NCBI GenBank assembly: GCA_040954595.2
Contig: CM082590.2
Location: forward strand, 5,084,001-5,148,000
DNA from: Balanoglossus misakiensis
Lineage: Eukaryota > Hemichordata
Reading direction: 5' to 3'
Length of the DNA stretch: 64,000 nucleotides
Shown: one piece after another, positions 54,056 through 64,000 of the stretch
Numbering within the stretch: position 1 is the stretch's first letter
How the letters are laid out: each line of letters starts with the position of its first letter
Translations under genes and position numbers: made by a program
The notes under the pieces: model-generated
What the model was told of the DNA's origin: nothing
The model's database searches: none
What the model saw: only the letters and a program-made list of their open reading frames with translations

Positions 54056-56014
54056 TTAAGTTGCTTTTTCTCTCTTATCCACCCTATTAATTCTGTCCTT
54101 TCTTATTCTTAATTGACGTACGGACACAGTTTCGAATTTGTTTGGTTGAGAATTCCGCCATTTCATCAGCCAAAGTTGGGTTGTCTTCTTGTACTTTTCA
54201 ACATCTTTGCTGCTAACTTTACCAACTGCTATCTCTTCTGCAAACATTTCTTTAATGGCTTGCTAAAAGTGTGACGGCCGTGTTCAATTCCATGGCCTGA
54301 AGTTTGACTTATATTGTCCCCCACCCTATACCAGGGCTGCCAGTCATCTCCACACCACCCTCATCTGTATTGTCAACAAAAGGCCTTTTGGATATGGCCA
54401 GTTTTGAAAACAACTGATTTGGGTGGTGGTCAATGCTGGGTGGTGCTATGCTTCCAACTGAACTCTCATCATTTCATATTACTCAGTTGCACTCACTTTC
54501 ATTTTTTCTCTTCCATTTTTTATTCGCAACTATCTTGGAACACAATTCACGCGTTGAATAGGTAACACTCGCAGATTCCTGCACACCTTTTGTCATGGCA
54601 TAAAAAGATGTCTGTGAGCGGGAACTTTGTGCCATGTGTGATGCGAGGGGCACTGCAAGATCAGGATCGTTCAGCAAAACATATGTAACGGTGGATTTGC
54701 ATAAAATTGTTGTGGTCAGTTCTTTTGAAATGACATCCGCGAAGCGCCAGGCAGCTTTCAGCGTCTTCGCAAACGTACTCGAGTTAAAATCCCTGCCATG
54801 ATACATCCTGAACAATCTGGTAGAGTTATCATTCTCCCCCCCCCCCACCCCTCACAAAAGGGTAATACGTGTTCAATCTACATCATAGCCTGTTTATACA
54901 GTGTAGACGAGAAAACAATTCTCGCGGGCCCTGATGCTGCTGAAGTTTTATGTGCCGCAACAGTCACAACAAACCCCTTGTCAGTCTCTTTTGGCTGCTC
55001 TAACATCCCCAACTGTTATATTTTTATAGGCACAATTTCTTTGTGCATTGTCTAGGACTAGTTGCACCATAATGTGGCCTGACATTAAGCAAAAATCTTC
55101 TCGTGAAACCCCTTGTCAGTCTCTTTGGCTGCTCTAACATCCCCAACTGTTATGTTTTATAGACACAATTTCTTTGCGCATTGTCTAGGACTAGTTGCAC
55201 CATAATGTGGCCAGACATTAAGTAAAAATCTTCTCATCAAACGTGTGGTCTGCCCTCCCCCACATAGCTAAACTCCACAAAAGCCCTGTTGGCGTGGATC
55301 GCCATTTCGCACGTCTCATAGGATGCAATCTCCTCAGGAGTTAAGAACTTCTCCTGTTCTGCATCCTGAAAAACACTTCTCCTTAATTTTACTTCTTTTG
55401 TCAGACTCTGAGCCCAACGTCTACTATGATTTATCATCTGGCGTGCATTTTTAATAAAACCATTATGTTCTGAATCGAGAAAATGATAAAAAAAAGTCTC
55501 AAAGAAAAAATATATGACCGAACTGTTGAAGCTTCATAAGGCTTGAGCATGGCTTCAAGACATTCCCTGACTTTTCCCTTTTCACTCAAACCTTCCCCCC
55601 CCCCACCCCACCCAAACAGACTCAACCAGTGTTTCATCCTGAGCTGGATGCTGGATGGCTGCTTTCCCAAATTTTCTCCCCCCATCCATTCCCTGTATCC
55701 ACTTTTTACAATCAGTTATAATAATATTTTCTGTGCTTTCCATCACCCCTACCCTCTTTCTCTCTAATTTCTGCCTCCAATTCTCTGTCTGTTTCAATAA
55801 CCCCCACCCCTCTCTCGCCTTCTGAATCACTTCTATTTACTGATTCGAAATCTCTTTCTCTTTCACTAACCCTCTCCCCCATCTCACCATCACTTTTATT
55901 ATTTCTGACTTCTAAAGATCTTTTCTCCCCTTCCCTACAACTTCTTTTGCGATCTTCCTGCCCTACATTGCCCTTTTCCCTCTGCTGTGTAATGTATTCC
56001 CTTTTGAGTCGCAA
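54056..56014 (-). pseudogene. Decayed relative of the zinc-finger tyrosine recombinase
   Basis: Minus-strand pieces align in order with the protein at 44860-47052. They are an acidic, charged N-terminal region (55712-56014); STVRSYIFSL (within 55434-55685); RRWAQSLTKEVKLRRSVFQD (55237-55437); DNAQRN...NITVGD followed after a frameshift by ETDKGFVVTVAAHKTSAASG (about 54890-55080); SSTFAKTLKAAW...LASHM...SFYAM (54483-54848); and a C-terminal helical piece (54056-54247). The tyrosine (SFY) and LASH histidine persist, but the arginine of the CRKS segment is cysteine. Several frameshifts and an internal duplication disable it. No finger pair was recognised. Confidence 0.75.
54970..55236. repeat. 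135-bp tandem duplication inside the recombinase relic
   Basis: AAACCCCTTGTCAGTCTCTT begins copies at about 54971 and 55106. Each contains CTAACATCCCCAACTGTTAT and GTCTAGGACTAGTTGCACCA. The duplicated block is the segment encoding the first catalytic arginine region. Confidence 0.85.
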
Positions 56015-56070
56015 TGCAACTCTAGCAGTTTGGGCCAGTTAGTATTTTGTATTTGGGGTGTCTGGTACTA

Positions 56071-56499
56071 ATTACCCTTCGGCTCCCAAGAAAAGGACAA
56101 GGACAACTCTTTGGCAGGAAATATAGGAAGTACTTTTTATTTGCAAGACTCCACCTTACAGAAATTAAATAAACAATAAACTCAAGTACAGGGAAAATAA
56201 ACTCATGTAATAATGTTCTGAAGGCGTAAATGCCTAAACTAAACACTTCGCCGAATAGAAAGGCTGCTAAGGTATTACAAAAGCAGAGAGCTCCCAAAAC
56301 ACGCACGCAGCATCTCGGGAAAGAGCTGTGTGTGAACTGCGCATATGCAAACTGGCCGATAGAGGGCTCACTAACCCGATGAGTAATTAGACAGAATGAC
56401 ACATTATTAAACAAATTACCATTCGGCTGCCAAGAAAAGGACAATGACAACTCTTTGGCAGGAATTATAGGAAGTACTTTTTATTTGCAAGACTCCACC
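56071..56499. repeat. Split direct repeats of the Ngaro-type element
   Basis: ATTACC(C)TTCGGCT(C/G)CCAAG begins both copies (56071 and 56415). Both run through CAACTCTTTGGCAGGAA to TTTGCAAGACTCCACC, with about four differences. The block between them (56156-56414) is not repeated here. Confidence 0.85.
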
Positions 56500-56639
56500 A
56501 AACGGAAGTACCGGCCAGAGAGTTGTCCAAATTTAAGTTAAAGCAATATATAAATTAAATAAATAGAAAAATTCTAAAATTGACACGCTAACAAGACCTG
56601 CTGATTTGAAACTAACAACTCTGAAACTGTGACTACAAG

Positions 56640-57600
56640 TCATAACATGTGAAATACAGGCGGGTGGACAAGGGAATTTTAACATAACGCTCATAGGCGT
56701 CTGAGCGCCAATCCCCGTGGAGTTTGATCAGGTCTGGGGGAACCCCTGCTGCATGGGCCAGGGAGGCTCCACCCCTACGCAAACTGTGAGCAGAATAAAG
56801 TTTGCTGTCTTTGCTAATGGCTTCCAGTAGTTTGCCAAGAGCCGATGAAAACGATGAAAATGTCAGACTGACAAGCTTCCCGTTCTGAGGGTAAATGGCT
56901 GATCTCTCGCGGCCGGCACCGAGGAGAGCATGAGTTTAACTGCCGACACAGGGCAAAGGGGGCTGCCAGGCAACGCTGCTAGCGGAATAAAGAGAGTGCG
57001 CTCATGACACTGCAGTGTCTTGGACCAACGCACTGCAAGCATAACGTGCTTATCACTAAATGCAATATCGCGCCTGGTGAGGTGGCGATTGCGATCAAAT
57101 GAGTGCTTGGAGGGAGGAACCAAGTTCGATTTCCTCAAAAAGGCAAAGAAGCCAATTAAAACAGCGCACCAAACTGTTAAATGAAACTTGCTGGAAAGAT
57201 CAATAAATGTTGCCATTTCCTCCAACATGGGAACTGTCAAAGGCAACTTCTGAGAAGGTGTGTGGACACTGCTTTTTCTGATGCCTGTGAGCGCCAATTT
57301 GAAATCCAGGCATTCGAAAGGTTCCAGGCTGTGGCCGGTCAGTATATGAAGTGTCTTGACACCTGCAATATAATTGGTAACGGATGCAGGACTACTAAAC
57401 GACTTGCTAAGAAACTGGGCATAAAGCGCCAAAACTGTGGACGTTGTAGGCACCGCTTGCAAACCGTAGTGAAGTGCAAAACTGATATAGGAGCGGAACT
57501 GAATATTCAGGTTCCTGAGCGTACCGGGACGAAAGGCTGCTAGCCGGGAGTTCTTGACCTCTTGTTTTAATAACTCCAGATCTTGCTGCACAGCTGCAAA
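56640..57600 (-). pseudogene. DIRS/Ngaro tyrosine recombinase
   Basis: The main frame (56863-57591) has the core-binding part (TLRNLNIQFRSYISFALHYG, then NYIAGVKTLHILTGHS) and FFAFLRKSNLVPPS with the first catalytic Arg. RDIAFSDKHVMLAVRWSKTL carries the Lys hairpin. After a frameshift near 56880-56900 the frame continues with SAHSLRRGGASLAHAAGVPP, then HGDWRSDAYERYV. This supplies HxxR, the His/Trp position and the nucleophile Tyr. It would integrate a circular cDNA by site-specific recombination. It is unrelated at sequence level to the finger recombinase at 44860. Confidence 0.85.
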
Positions 57601-57604
57601 TAAA

Positions 57605-58016
57605 TTAAAATAAGACGTTTAGTGAAAACAATGCTTCTGAAGGACGAGTTTCTTCAAGAAGTTTATCTCCTGTGAGTGAGGCAAAGGTGTCGCGGTACTT
57701 GCGGTCGAAATGCCAGCGTGACAAGCAATCGGCAATGCTGTTCTGAGCGCCAGGAAGATAGCGCGCTTTCAGCTCGGAGTTCTCGCGCGGCTGACATGAG
57801 AAAGGGGTCGCGACCGCGGCCGGTGTTAAGAACCTGTACCGTGCTGCTGTTGTCACTGTAGACTAGAATGCGCAGGCCTGTCCATTTGTCACCACAAAGT
57901 CTGGCCGCCAATACGATGGTGAGCATTTCAAGGCAGTGGATAGGCTGTTGCTGCTGCAAGACAAAATCTGGGAATGGGGCATGGAAATACTGTGAGGCTG
58001 AGATTCCACCACATCC
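57605..58016 (-). pseudogene. DIRS/Ngaro RNase H segment
   Basis: After the stop the same frame continues GCGGIS...HCLEMLTIVLAARLCG then LVYSDNSSTVQVLNTGRGRD, matching the DIRS-type RNase H, which removes RNA from the cDNA hybrid. A frameshift near 57790 moves the end of the domain (ARYLPGAQNSIADCLSRWHF) into another frame. Confidence 0.8.
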
Positions 58017-59050
58017 TTAAAGGCAAGCATCTGTACAAATAACGCTGTTGGGTGTGGACCAGACCAGTTCCGGAATAATCGAAACGCCAATATATTGCCT
58101 AAGAAAAGAGATCCACCAACTGATATCTTGCTGGAACTGCACGTTTAAGTAAATGTGATGCTGCGCCGACTGGACACAACGTAGCGTGTCAAGCATGCGG
58201 CTAATAAAAAGACGGCCTGCACGAACACAGCTAGAGACAAATGAAAGCTTGCCGATAAGGACCTGCAACTGACGTCTAGTGGCCTTTTTCCTGCCTGACC
58301 AATGAGCAAGAAGCTCTGAAAGCTCAGTGAGCCTGTCCTCTGTGACTAAAAACGAGAGACAAGTTGTGTGGGTTACAGCTTTACCAAAGGCTTCCTGTAG
58401 ACCTAATTCAGAGAGAAGAGACCGCAAAGCTGAAAAGGCGGACTGGGCCCGTATAAGGGTGTCTGAGTCGCAAAAGTCATCCAAAAAATTGACTGCGCTA
58501 GGCTTAACTGGTTGATCCACACTAATTTGGGGAGGGTTTCTGACGAATCTGGTATGCAGGTTGTCAAAATCGTCGCCCCACTCCAACAACGCCTGCTCAA
58601 GGTATTGTAAAATTATTGAGTGGTATTTACGGACCCTCTCCGAAGAATACAACTGAGCGTCAGTGACAATGTTTTGCAAGTGTGCTAAACGATTCACAGT
58701 TGAAGCATTATCTAAACTCATCCCTAATATGATCTCCAGTTCACTCGATACCAGCTGTGGTAAAGTCAATTCATCATAATTGCCTCTGGTTTGCGCGGGT
58801 TGGGGTCTCGGATGTATTCGTGTGGCCATGGTATGTACATGAGAATCCTGTCTGTTGGTTTCCTCTTGGCGCCGCTTTTTATTCTTTTACCTTTTGTCCT
58901 GGTGGTAGTCGATGGCTGGAGAAGCCTGTTCCTCGTCCTCGTGCGCGGAGCGTTCCGTTTCTCTTCTTGTTTCTTCCCGTCGCCATGTCTGCTGTCTGCA
59001 TCGTCGCTGGAGAAGGTTTCACCGGATGATTCTGAAGAACTGATAGAAAT
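58017..59050 (-). pseudogene. DIRS/Ngaro gag-like and partial reverse transcriptase
   Basis: The upper frame (to about 58790) is Ser/Asp/Lys-rich and ends in MYIPWPHEYIRDPNPRKPEA. The frame then shifts and continues NYDELTLPQLVSSELEIILG (gag-like). The frame goes on to FLDDFCDSDTLIRAQSAF, which resembles the RT YxDD strand and following helix, and to GRKKATRRQLQVLIGKLSFV, typical of the DIRS RT/RNase H connection. The usual RT fingers and first Asp motif are absent between gag and FLDD, so roughly 150-200 codons seem deleted. It ends at an in-frame TAA after ICTDACL. Confidence 0.75.
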
Positions 59051-59053
59051 GTC

Positions 59054-59166
59054 TGTAATATTCAGGCTACTACAGTGATGGCGGAGAGAACACACTTTAT
59101 TACTAAGTGTACTACGCATGCGTATAGATGACGTCATGCACATAAACAACATCCCATTATGTTACA
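59054..59166 (-). repeat. Probable 113-bp Ty3/gypsy LTR
   Basis: Read on minus it starts TGTAACATAATGG and ends GAATATTACA, the TG...CA form. It holds GACGTCA and an AATAAA polyadenylation signal in between. The purine run AAAAAAAGGGAGA abuts its start (59167-59179), as expected for a polypurine tract before a 3' LTR. The right-hand (5') LTR is not in the window. Length suits short-LTR Mag/C-clade elements. The lower boundary is less certain because a gag-like frame reads across it. Confidence 0.7.
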
Positions 59167-60230
59167 TCTCCCTTTTTTTCAGCGGAAAGTCATCAACAAC
59201 AATAACAACAAAACAAGTGAACAGATCATCATAGTCCTTGTCCTTCAAATATCTGGCAGACTTCTTCAATACTTCAACAACAAATCTGTTCAGAGTTCGA
59301 ATGTTCATCGAATGTTCAAGTGTTCAGAATGTTCAATTCAAAACTGTTTTTTTTTCTTAATAAACATGTTTCGTTTGGTGTGTGCATATGTATTTCAACA
59401 AACTCCGAAATCAGTTCTTTCCACATTAAGTGTGTACATAGTCCTGGAATCTTACTGGTCTTCTCACAACGCGTCCTCTGGAAGTGGTTTTCACTGACTG
59501 GTTGCCTGTGGCATCTGCTTGCGTCATACTGCTACAAACCGAGTTAGGATTGGTTACCGTCATCTCTTTGTTAGGTTTTACATCTGGTGTAGTTTCTTCA
59601 ACAGCAGGTGGTTGACAATACTTTACAAGCAGGTGGTCATCAGCGACATCTGGAACAACTGGCATTTCTTTTGTTTTCCTGGTCACGGCGGTTTCTACGG
59701 TAGATGTGTCCATTTGACTCGACAATATATAATCGTGGTGTACTTGCTCTGGACTGTACAACTGCTGGTTTCCATCATTTGGTTGTCTTCATCCTCACAA
59801 ACTCATCGTTTGATAAACTGGGCAGATCTTTGGCATGCTGGTCATGATAGTATTTCTGTCTTTGTTTCAATGTTTCCAGGCTTGGCTTTACATTCTCAAC
59901 ATGTTTGGGCTTCAGCAAAATCTCGCTGGTTGGAAAGAGTGTTTTTTGTTCTCCTACCCATGAGTCTCTGCACAGGTGATCCCAGCTGGCTGTCACGTGG
60001 TGTGTTTCTGTGATCCAACAAAGCTAAATATGGATCCTTGTTATTCCGCTTGGCTTTCTTCATAAGCGATTTAGCACTTTTGACTGCATTTTCTGCCATT
60101 CCATTAGATTTGGGGTATCTTGGACTTGATGTGACGTGTTCAAATCCATAGGCAGCTGCAAACTTGACATGTATATTTTTGAGCTGAACAATAAACATGT
60201 TTAATACTTTACTTGCCAAAATAAAACAAC
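59167..60230 (-). pseudogene. Ty3/gypsy integrase C-terminal part
   Basis: Three successive frames on minus form one broken integrase. FAAAYGFEHVTSSPRYPKSN followed by GMAENAVKSAK contains the last Glu of the D,D35E core (59896-60219). Then comes LFPTSEILLKPKHVENVKPS with QRQKYYHDQHAKDLP (59775-59996), and the C-terminal GRVVRRPVRFQDYV (59426-59761) typical of gypsy polyproteins. The polypurine tract and LTR follow directly. Protease, RT, RNase H and most of the integrase core are missing, so it is a 5'-truncated relic. Confidence 0.82.
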
Positions 60231-61635
60231 TCGTGAGTGACTTGGTCAGTTGTCATGGTTCAGTATGTAAAAAAAATGAAATAATACATTTTATGGGTAC
60301 GTACCCACATACAATGTGACGTCACTTGCGCAGTTAGTTGTTGTTAGAGTAAACAAAAGATCACGTGATTGTGACGTTACAGTTTCCGTGTAGTAGCGGC
60401 GGTTCATTCAAACATGTTCCTTACCATCGGACTGTTATATCGGCAATTCTTTTCATGTTAAAGATTTGTTTATCGATATTTATTTCACAAAGAAAAAATA
60501 TACCCAAAATGGTATTTGTCATCAACTGGGCAAGTAATCTAAAAACATATATAAAGCGAAGATATCTCCATTTGAATTTCAATTTTACATGGCAACATCT
60601 CCCGAAAAATGCCGACCTCACTTCAGGTATTTTTGGATGCAGCGTTATTTTCATTGTATGTATTACCCTTGTTTGAAAAGTTCCCTTTTATGAGATCTGA
60701 CTATCACTATAATTCAGGGCTCGAAATTCGCGGTAGCCCCGCGTCCACAGACTACCAATGACTATCACTACAATAGACACAAGGAATTCAACATGGCGGT
60801 GCTACCTCATTTCATTCGTTGAACAAAAAACCTTGGATCCGCAGGCAGCCCGTTGATATCTGTGAATAAGGAGGGTAGAAATTGTGCAAATTATTTCAGA
60901 CATCAAAAATGAGTTAAGATGGTGCTGTATATCATGTATATTACTTTGCATGTTTTTGATACGTTGTGCGTTATTTTGAACGCCTTAAAGGGAAAGTTAG
61001 GTGGAACCGATTTAGTATTATGTGTTAGCTTTGCGTTCAGTTATTCAGGGGAATAAACATTTCGCCTTCCCAAACTCATGGGATTTTGCACATAAAGGGA
61101 AAGAGATTCTTCGATATCAAATGTCGTCAGACGCGCTCAGGCGGCAGTTACGTTGGCATTCAAATTTCCAGATGATGGGCAACTTCAACAACGTGGTGCA
61201 GACAAAGACTGTGCAGACGAAATGCAATGAGGTTGATGATGCACCATACCTGATACATGTTACGTGTCTAGCGGTTCTAAAGTAAAAACATACTCGTAAA
61301 ATTGTTTACTAGATGCCAAAATATTGCTTGCCCGTCATCTGAAAATGACAACGCCGTGGCTCACATGGCCAGATCACGTGATTGATAGTAAAGAATTGAC
61401 AGAAGATACATTCTGGGGCTACATCAAATTAAACTATTTTGAATCCTTTGCATATAAGTCTTCATATAAGCCTTCATGATTTCTATGATAAAAAGATGTG
61501 AATAGTATTATTTGTTAACAAATCTCTCCTCACAAAAGAATAGAAAGGTTTGGAGCATTATCATTTTGTCAAATCTGTCCAGAGGCGCATACTGCCTTAT
61601 GATGATTACATAGGCCTAATTAATTAATGTTTTAC
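60231..61635. other. Sequence with no gene confirmed
   Basis: Plus-strand ORFs at 60365-60676 (103 codons) and 61022-61285 (87 codons) have no recognisable domain. GTGACGTCAC-like words flank 60,300-60,330. Confidence 0.4.
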
Positions 61636-61924
61636 TTAAAGGGACAAAGTCTCTCTCTTGCTGCCCCCTTTCCATTGATTATGTTTGATTCAACACACCA
61701 TGTGTATATATAGTGAAACAACGTTCGACCACACATGTTTGTAGGATATGAGAGTCAAAATCTCGCCCAAATGAATAAACAGTAGAGACCGATTATTCAT
61801 TTTGGCGAGTTTTTCACTCTCGTGTCTGCAAGTGGGATGAAAGGTGTGTGTGGTCGAACGTTGATTCACTATATATCCACATGTAGAATAACATAAACGG
61901 TGTCTTATATCAAACATAAAGGGC
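61636..61924. mobile_element. Palindromic MITE, copy 3 of 3 (truncated at right end)
   Basis: It begins TTAAAGGGACAAAGTCTCTC, the full outer terminus. It shares CGACCACACA and GTGTGTGGTCGAACGTTGAT with the copies at 15371 and 30093. The right arm stops at TATCAAACATAAAGGG, so the right terminus is shortened. Confidence 0.78.
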
Positions 61925-62024
61925 TTATAGGGCACACTGACAGTGACAAAACTATACCACAAACCGTTGCATAATGGTCCCAAGCAGACATACATTTCCA
62001 CAACTTCGCCTCCATAGGCGTAGG

Positions 62025-62600
62025 AACCAGGAGGGGGAGGGGTGGTCACTTGCCCCCCTCCAATTCTGAAATGTGTGTGTGGGGGGGGGGGGGGGGCAAA
62101 GAAATACTTTTGCCCCCCCCCCCCAACTTTAGGGACAAAAAATTGCGGTTTCGAGATTGTTATATTACAAAATTTTCCAATGTCACGGGGGGACACCCCT
62201 TCCCACACCCACCACTTTCATTCTTTCACACCTTTCATGTATTGCCTGGTGTACCTGCGCAGAGTACTTGCCCCCCCCCCCCCACCAATGGTAACTTTGA
62301 GCGGCGAAGGCTAAATTTGACCTCCCCAACATAGTTGAGTTAATTTACTTTTGAGTTCATTAAAATGCAGCTTTGAGCTCTGTATTTAATAAAATTTTCT
62401 AACGTGGGAAGGGGGCACCAACTCCCTAACCCACCGTTATCAATTCTACTAACTATTGTAATGACTTGTCGATTTAATTTGTTCATATATTAATTTAATT
62501 ATTTTAATTTATTCATGTATGCAAATTTCCATTGTAAGTCATTCACCACCAGAATGTTGGTTACATTTTACCCCCCCCCCCCCAAACCATGAATTGCTCC
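62025..62600. repeat. Poly-C/poly-G-rich repeat region
   Basis: Homopolymer runs of 12-16 C or G lie near 62080, 62116, 62271 and 62571, with TTTTGCCCCCC and ACTTGCCCCCC contexts and inverted polarity at the left. The Pro-rich and Gly-rich ORFs here come from these runs. Confidence 0.6.
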
Positions 62601-64000
62601 CTAAGCCCCTGGCCTCGCAAATTATTCGTACAATGTGCACTCTCATCCATTTGGGCTTAGATTATTCCTCAAATAATTTAGCGAAAACATATAAAGAAAA
62701 TCATTTCAAACAAATGCTACACAATTTGAATGACGTCCAATGGGCTTTTCATTGTCCTATCATAGAACATTGAAAGGGTATATGAATAAGGCTTTCCAAC
62801 AAAAGGTACTACATAATTAGATTTAAAAATTATTTTTCGCTTATAATGAATAAAGTACAAAGAAATTCTGAAAATATTGTGTCAATTTTATTCAAACAAA
62901 ATTGCCAATATTGAAATGAATTCTTCAAATACATGTAATCAATAATTGAAATATCAACCTGTCTTCTTTATTAGTATATGTAGACATCTTAAAACACTAT
63001 CATTCTTATTAACATGCCCATAACATCATTGATGTAGTTTTTTTTTCAAACCAGTTGATGTTAATTTGTGTGTTTGTTTTTGTGTGGCATCTGTCTCTGC
63101 AATTTACATATTGTTTGAAAGACTCATAAACAGAGAGTTCAAATTAAATGAGGGGTAAATTCAGTATGTTCTAAAATAATTCAATACAAACAAAGTTGTC
63201 TTATTCATGACAGCTGTCCCTGACACAGATGTACACATGGCCAATACGGGCACTGGCTAAACACATCTGTTTGACCCACGTCTATTCACTTTACAAGTTT
63301 ATCTTCACACTGATAAACTAGGGATTGACCAACCAGGTTAACATATTCGGGGGAAAATGTGCTTAAAGCAGAGAAGGGATGCTTTTACAGGAACAACATC
63401 CAAAACAAAAGAATCAGATCAGACTGAATAATCCAAGCTGGCCAGTTTCTGTGTGGGGGGATATTTGTGAGGTGAATTTACAAGCTGGATACTTCACATA
63501 TTCTTTAAAACACAATGTAGAAAACGTACATACAAAAGGATTTTAAAAGGAAACATGACATTAACTGTGACTTGGGAGTATAACCAATTTGTGTGTATTG
63601 AACATACCTGTAGTGATAACAATAAGCTGTGGTTTAAGTATTTTATCGACAAAATTATCAGATTGTACAGATGGTCTTAGAACAACCTTGGTTATTGAGC
63701 TGTCTTAAACACAGAAACTCGTGAAGCTTTTTGTCCTATTACTAAATATTCAAGCAGATATTGTCATTGCAATTAACCTTGTCCCTGCTGGATCAATTGA
63801 TAAAGAGAACACTGAGTTAACATGAAATAAAGTCTGTCCCCACATGTCTGAGTAATGGTTCCATACAAAATGATTCACTGACAAATGAAATGTTATATTT
63901 AAGACAGCTGGTTTGGATCCAAGGGAAATGAAATGAAATCACTGTCATTTCTGACAAGATTGTTAGTACTTAGTACATCAATTAAATTTTGCATATATCA
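62601..64000. other. Right end of the window, no gene seen
   Basis: AT-rich sequence without an ORF over 84 codons, an exon signature or a clear repeat. Confidence 0.45.

Larger units (their letters stand above)
56071..59053 (-). mobile_element. DIRS/Ngaro-type tyrosine-recombinase retrotransposon, defective
   Basis: Read on minus, a gag-like region (about 59050-58550), the end of an RT, an RNase H and a tyrosine recombinase follow in the order of Ngaro/DIRS elements. An 85-bp direct repeat near the 3' end (56071-56155 and 56415-56499, 344 bp apart) fits the split direct repeats of Ngaro/PAT elements rather than LTRs. The RT lacks its N-terminal motifs, and the frame is broken by a shift in gag, a stop at 58017-58019 and further shifts. 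The 5' end abuts a gypsy LTR. Confidence 0.85.

Noticed and set aside
57181-57543. 120-codon plus-strand ORF
   Set aside because: Antisense of the Ngaro-type tyrosine recombinase.
59519-60013. 164-codon plus-strand ORF
   Set aside because: Antisense of the gypsy integrase fragments, which have clear homology on the other strand.
61690-62208. 172-codon minus-strand ORF
   Set aside because: Runs through the palindromic MITE and poly-C tracts; Pro/Gly runs come from homopolymers.
1-64000. tRNA or rRNA genes
   Set aside because: No cloverleaf-like or conserved rRNA sequence was recognised by eye; a covariance-model search would be needed to exclude them.

Overview
The window is nuclear DNA from an animal, most likely a marine invertebrate. 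Exons are short, phase 0 and bounded by GT/AG sites. Telomere-like CCCTAA tracts are present. The mobile-element mix (L2/CR1-like LINEs, a DIRS/Ngaro-type tyrosine-recombinase retrotransposon, a Ty3/gypsy fragment, a zinc-finger tyrosine-recombinase element and many foldback elements) is typical of lophotrochozoans, hemichordates, cephalochordates and cnidarians. I cannot name the species. No intact single-exon host gene is visible, and most of the window is repeat.

Region 1 (1-27,300) is the 5' part of a minus-strand ankyrin-repeat gene. A ten-codon first exon (26,980-27,009) is followed downstream by five recognisable ankyrin exons, all phase 0 (21,994; 17,353; 13,008; 10,074; 6,448). The last three sit in a tandem segmental duplication of about 3-3.6 kb units (3,503 to about 15,010), so the protein has grown by copying an exon together with its introns. 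These introns carry nested foldback elements with target-site duplications. A broken L2/CR1-like LINE (198 to about 3,500, minus) lies at the left end of the array.

Region 2 (27,300-35,280) is mostly intronic or intergenic. It holds two isolated minus-strand exon-like pieces, one of a BRO1 domain (30,494-30,621) and one resembling the N-terminal half of tRNase Z/ELAC2 (31,564-31,620). It also holds a palindromic repeat family, short tandem duplications and the 3' end of a second LINE.

Region 3 (35,300-53,300) begins with a telomere-like tract and has a larger one at 48.5-49.1 kb. Two related complexes of AT-rich direct and inverted repeats lie at 36.2-38.5 kb and 50.1-53.3 kb. Between them are a four-copy, nearly identical 354-bp satellite, a 2.2-kb long-inverted-repeat element, a TTAA-flanked foldback element and the most interesting object in the window. 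That object is a compact element at 44.8-47.08 kb that encodes a two-C2H2-finger tyrosine recombinase. Its reading frame fits exactly between 27-bp direct repeats and is interrupted by one in-frame stop.

Region 4 (53,600-60,230) is a pile of dead elements on the minus strand: a decayed relative of the same zinc-finger recombinase, a DIRS/Ngaro-type element with split direct repeats, and a Ty3/gypsy integrase 3' part with polypurine tract and short LTR. Region 5 (60,230-64,000) has one more copy of the palindromic family, poly-C-rich repeat and sequence in which I see no gene.
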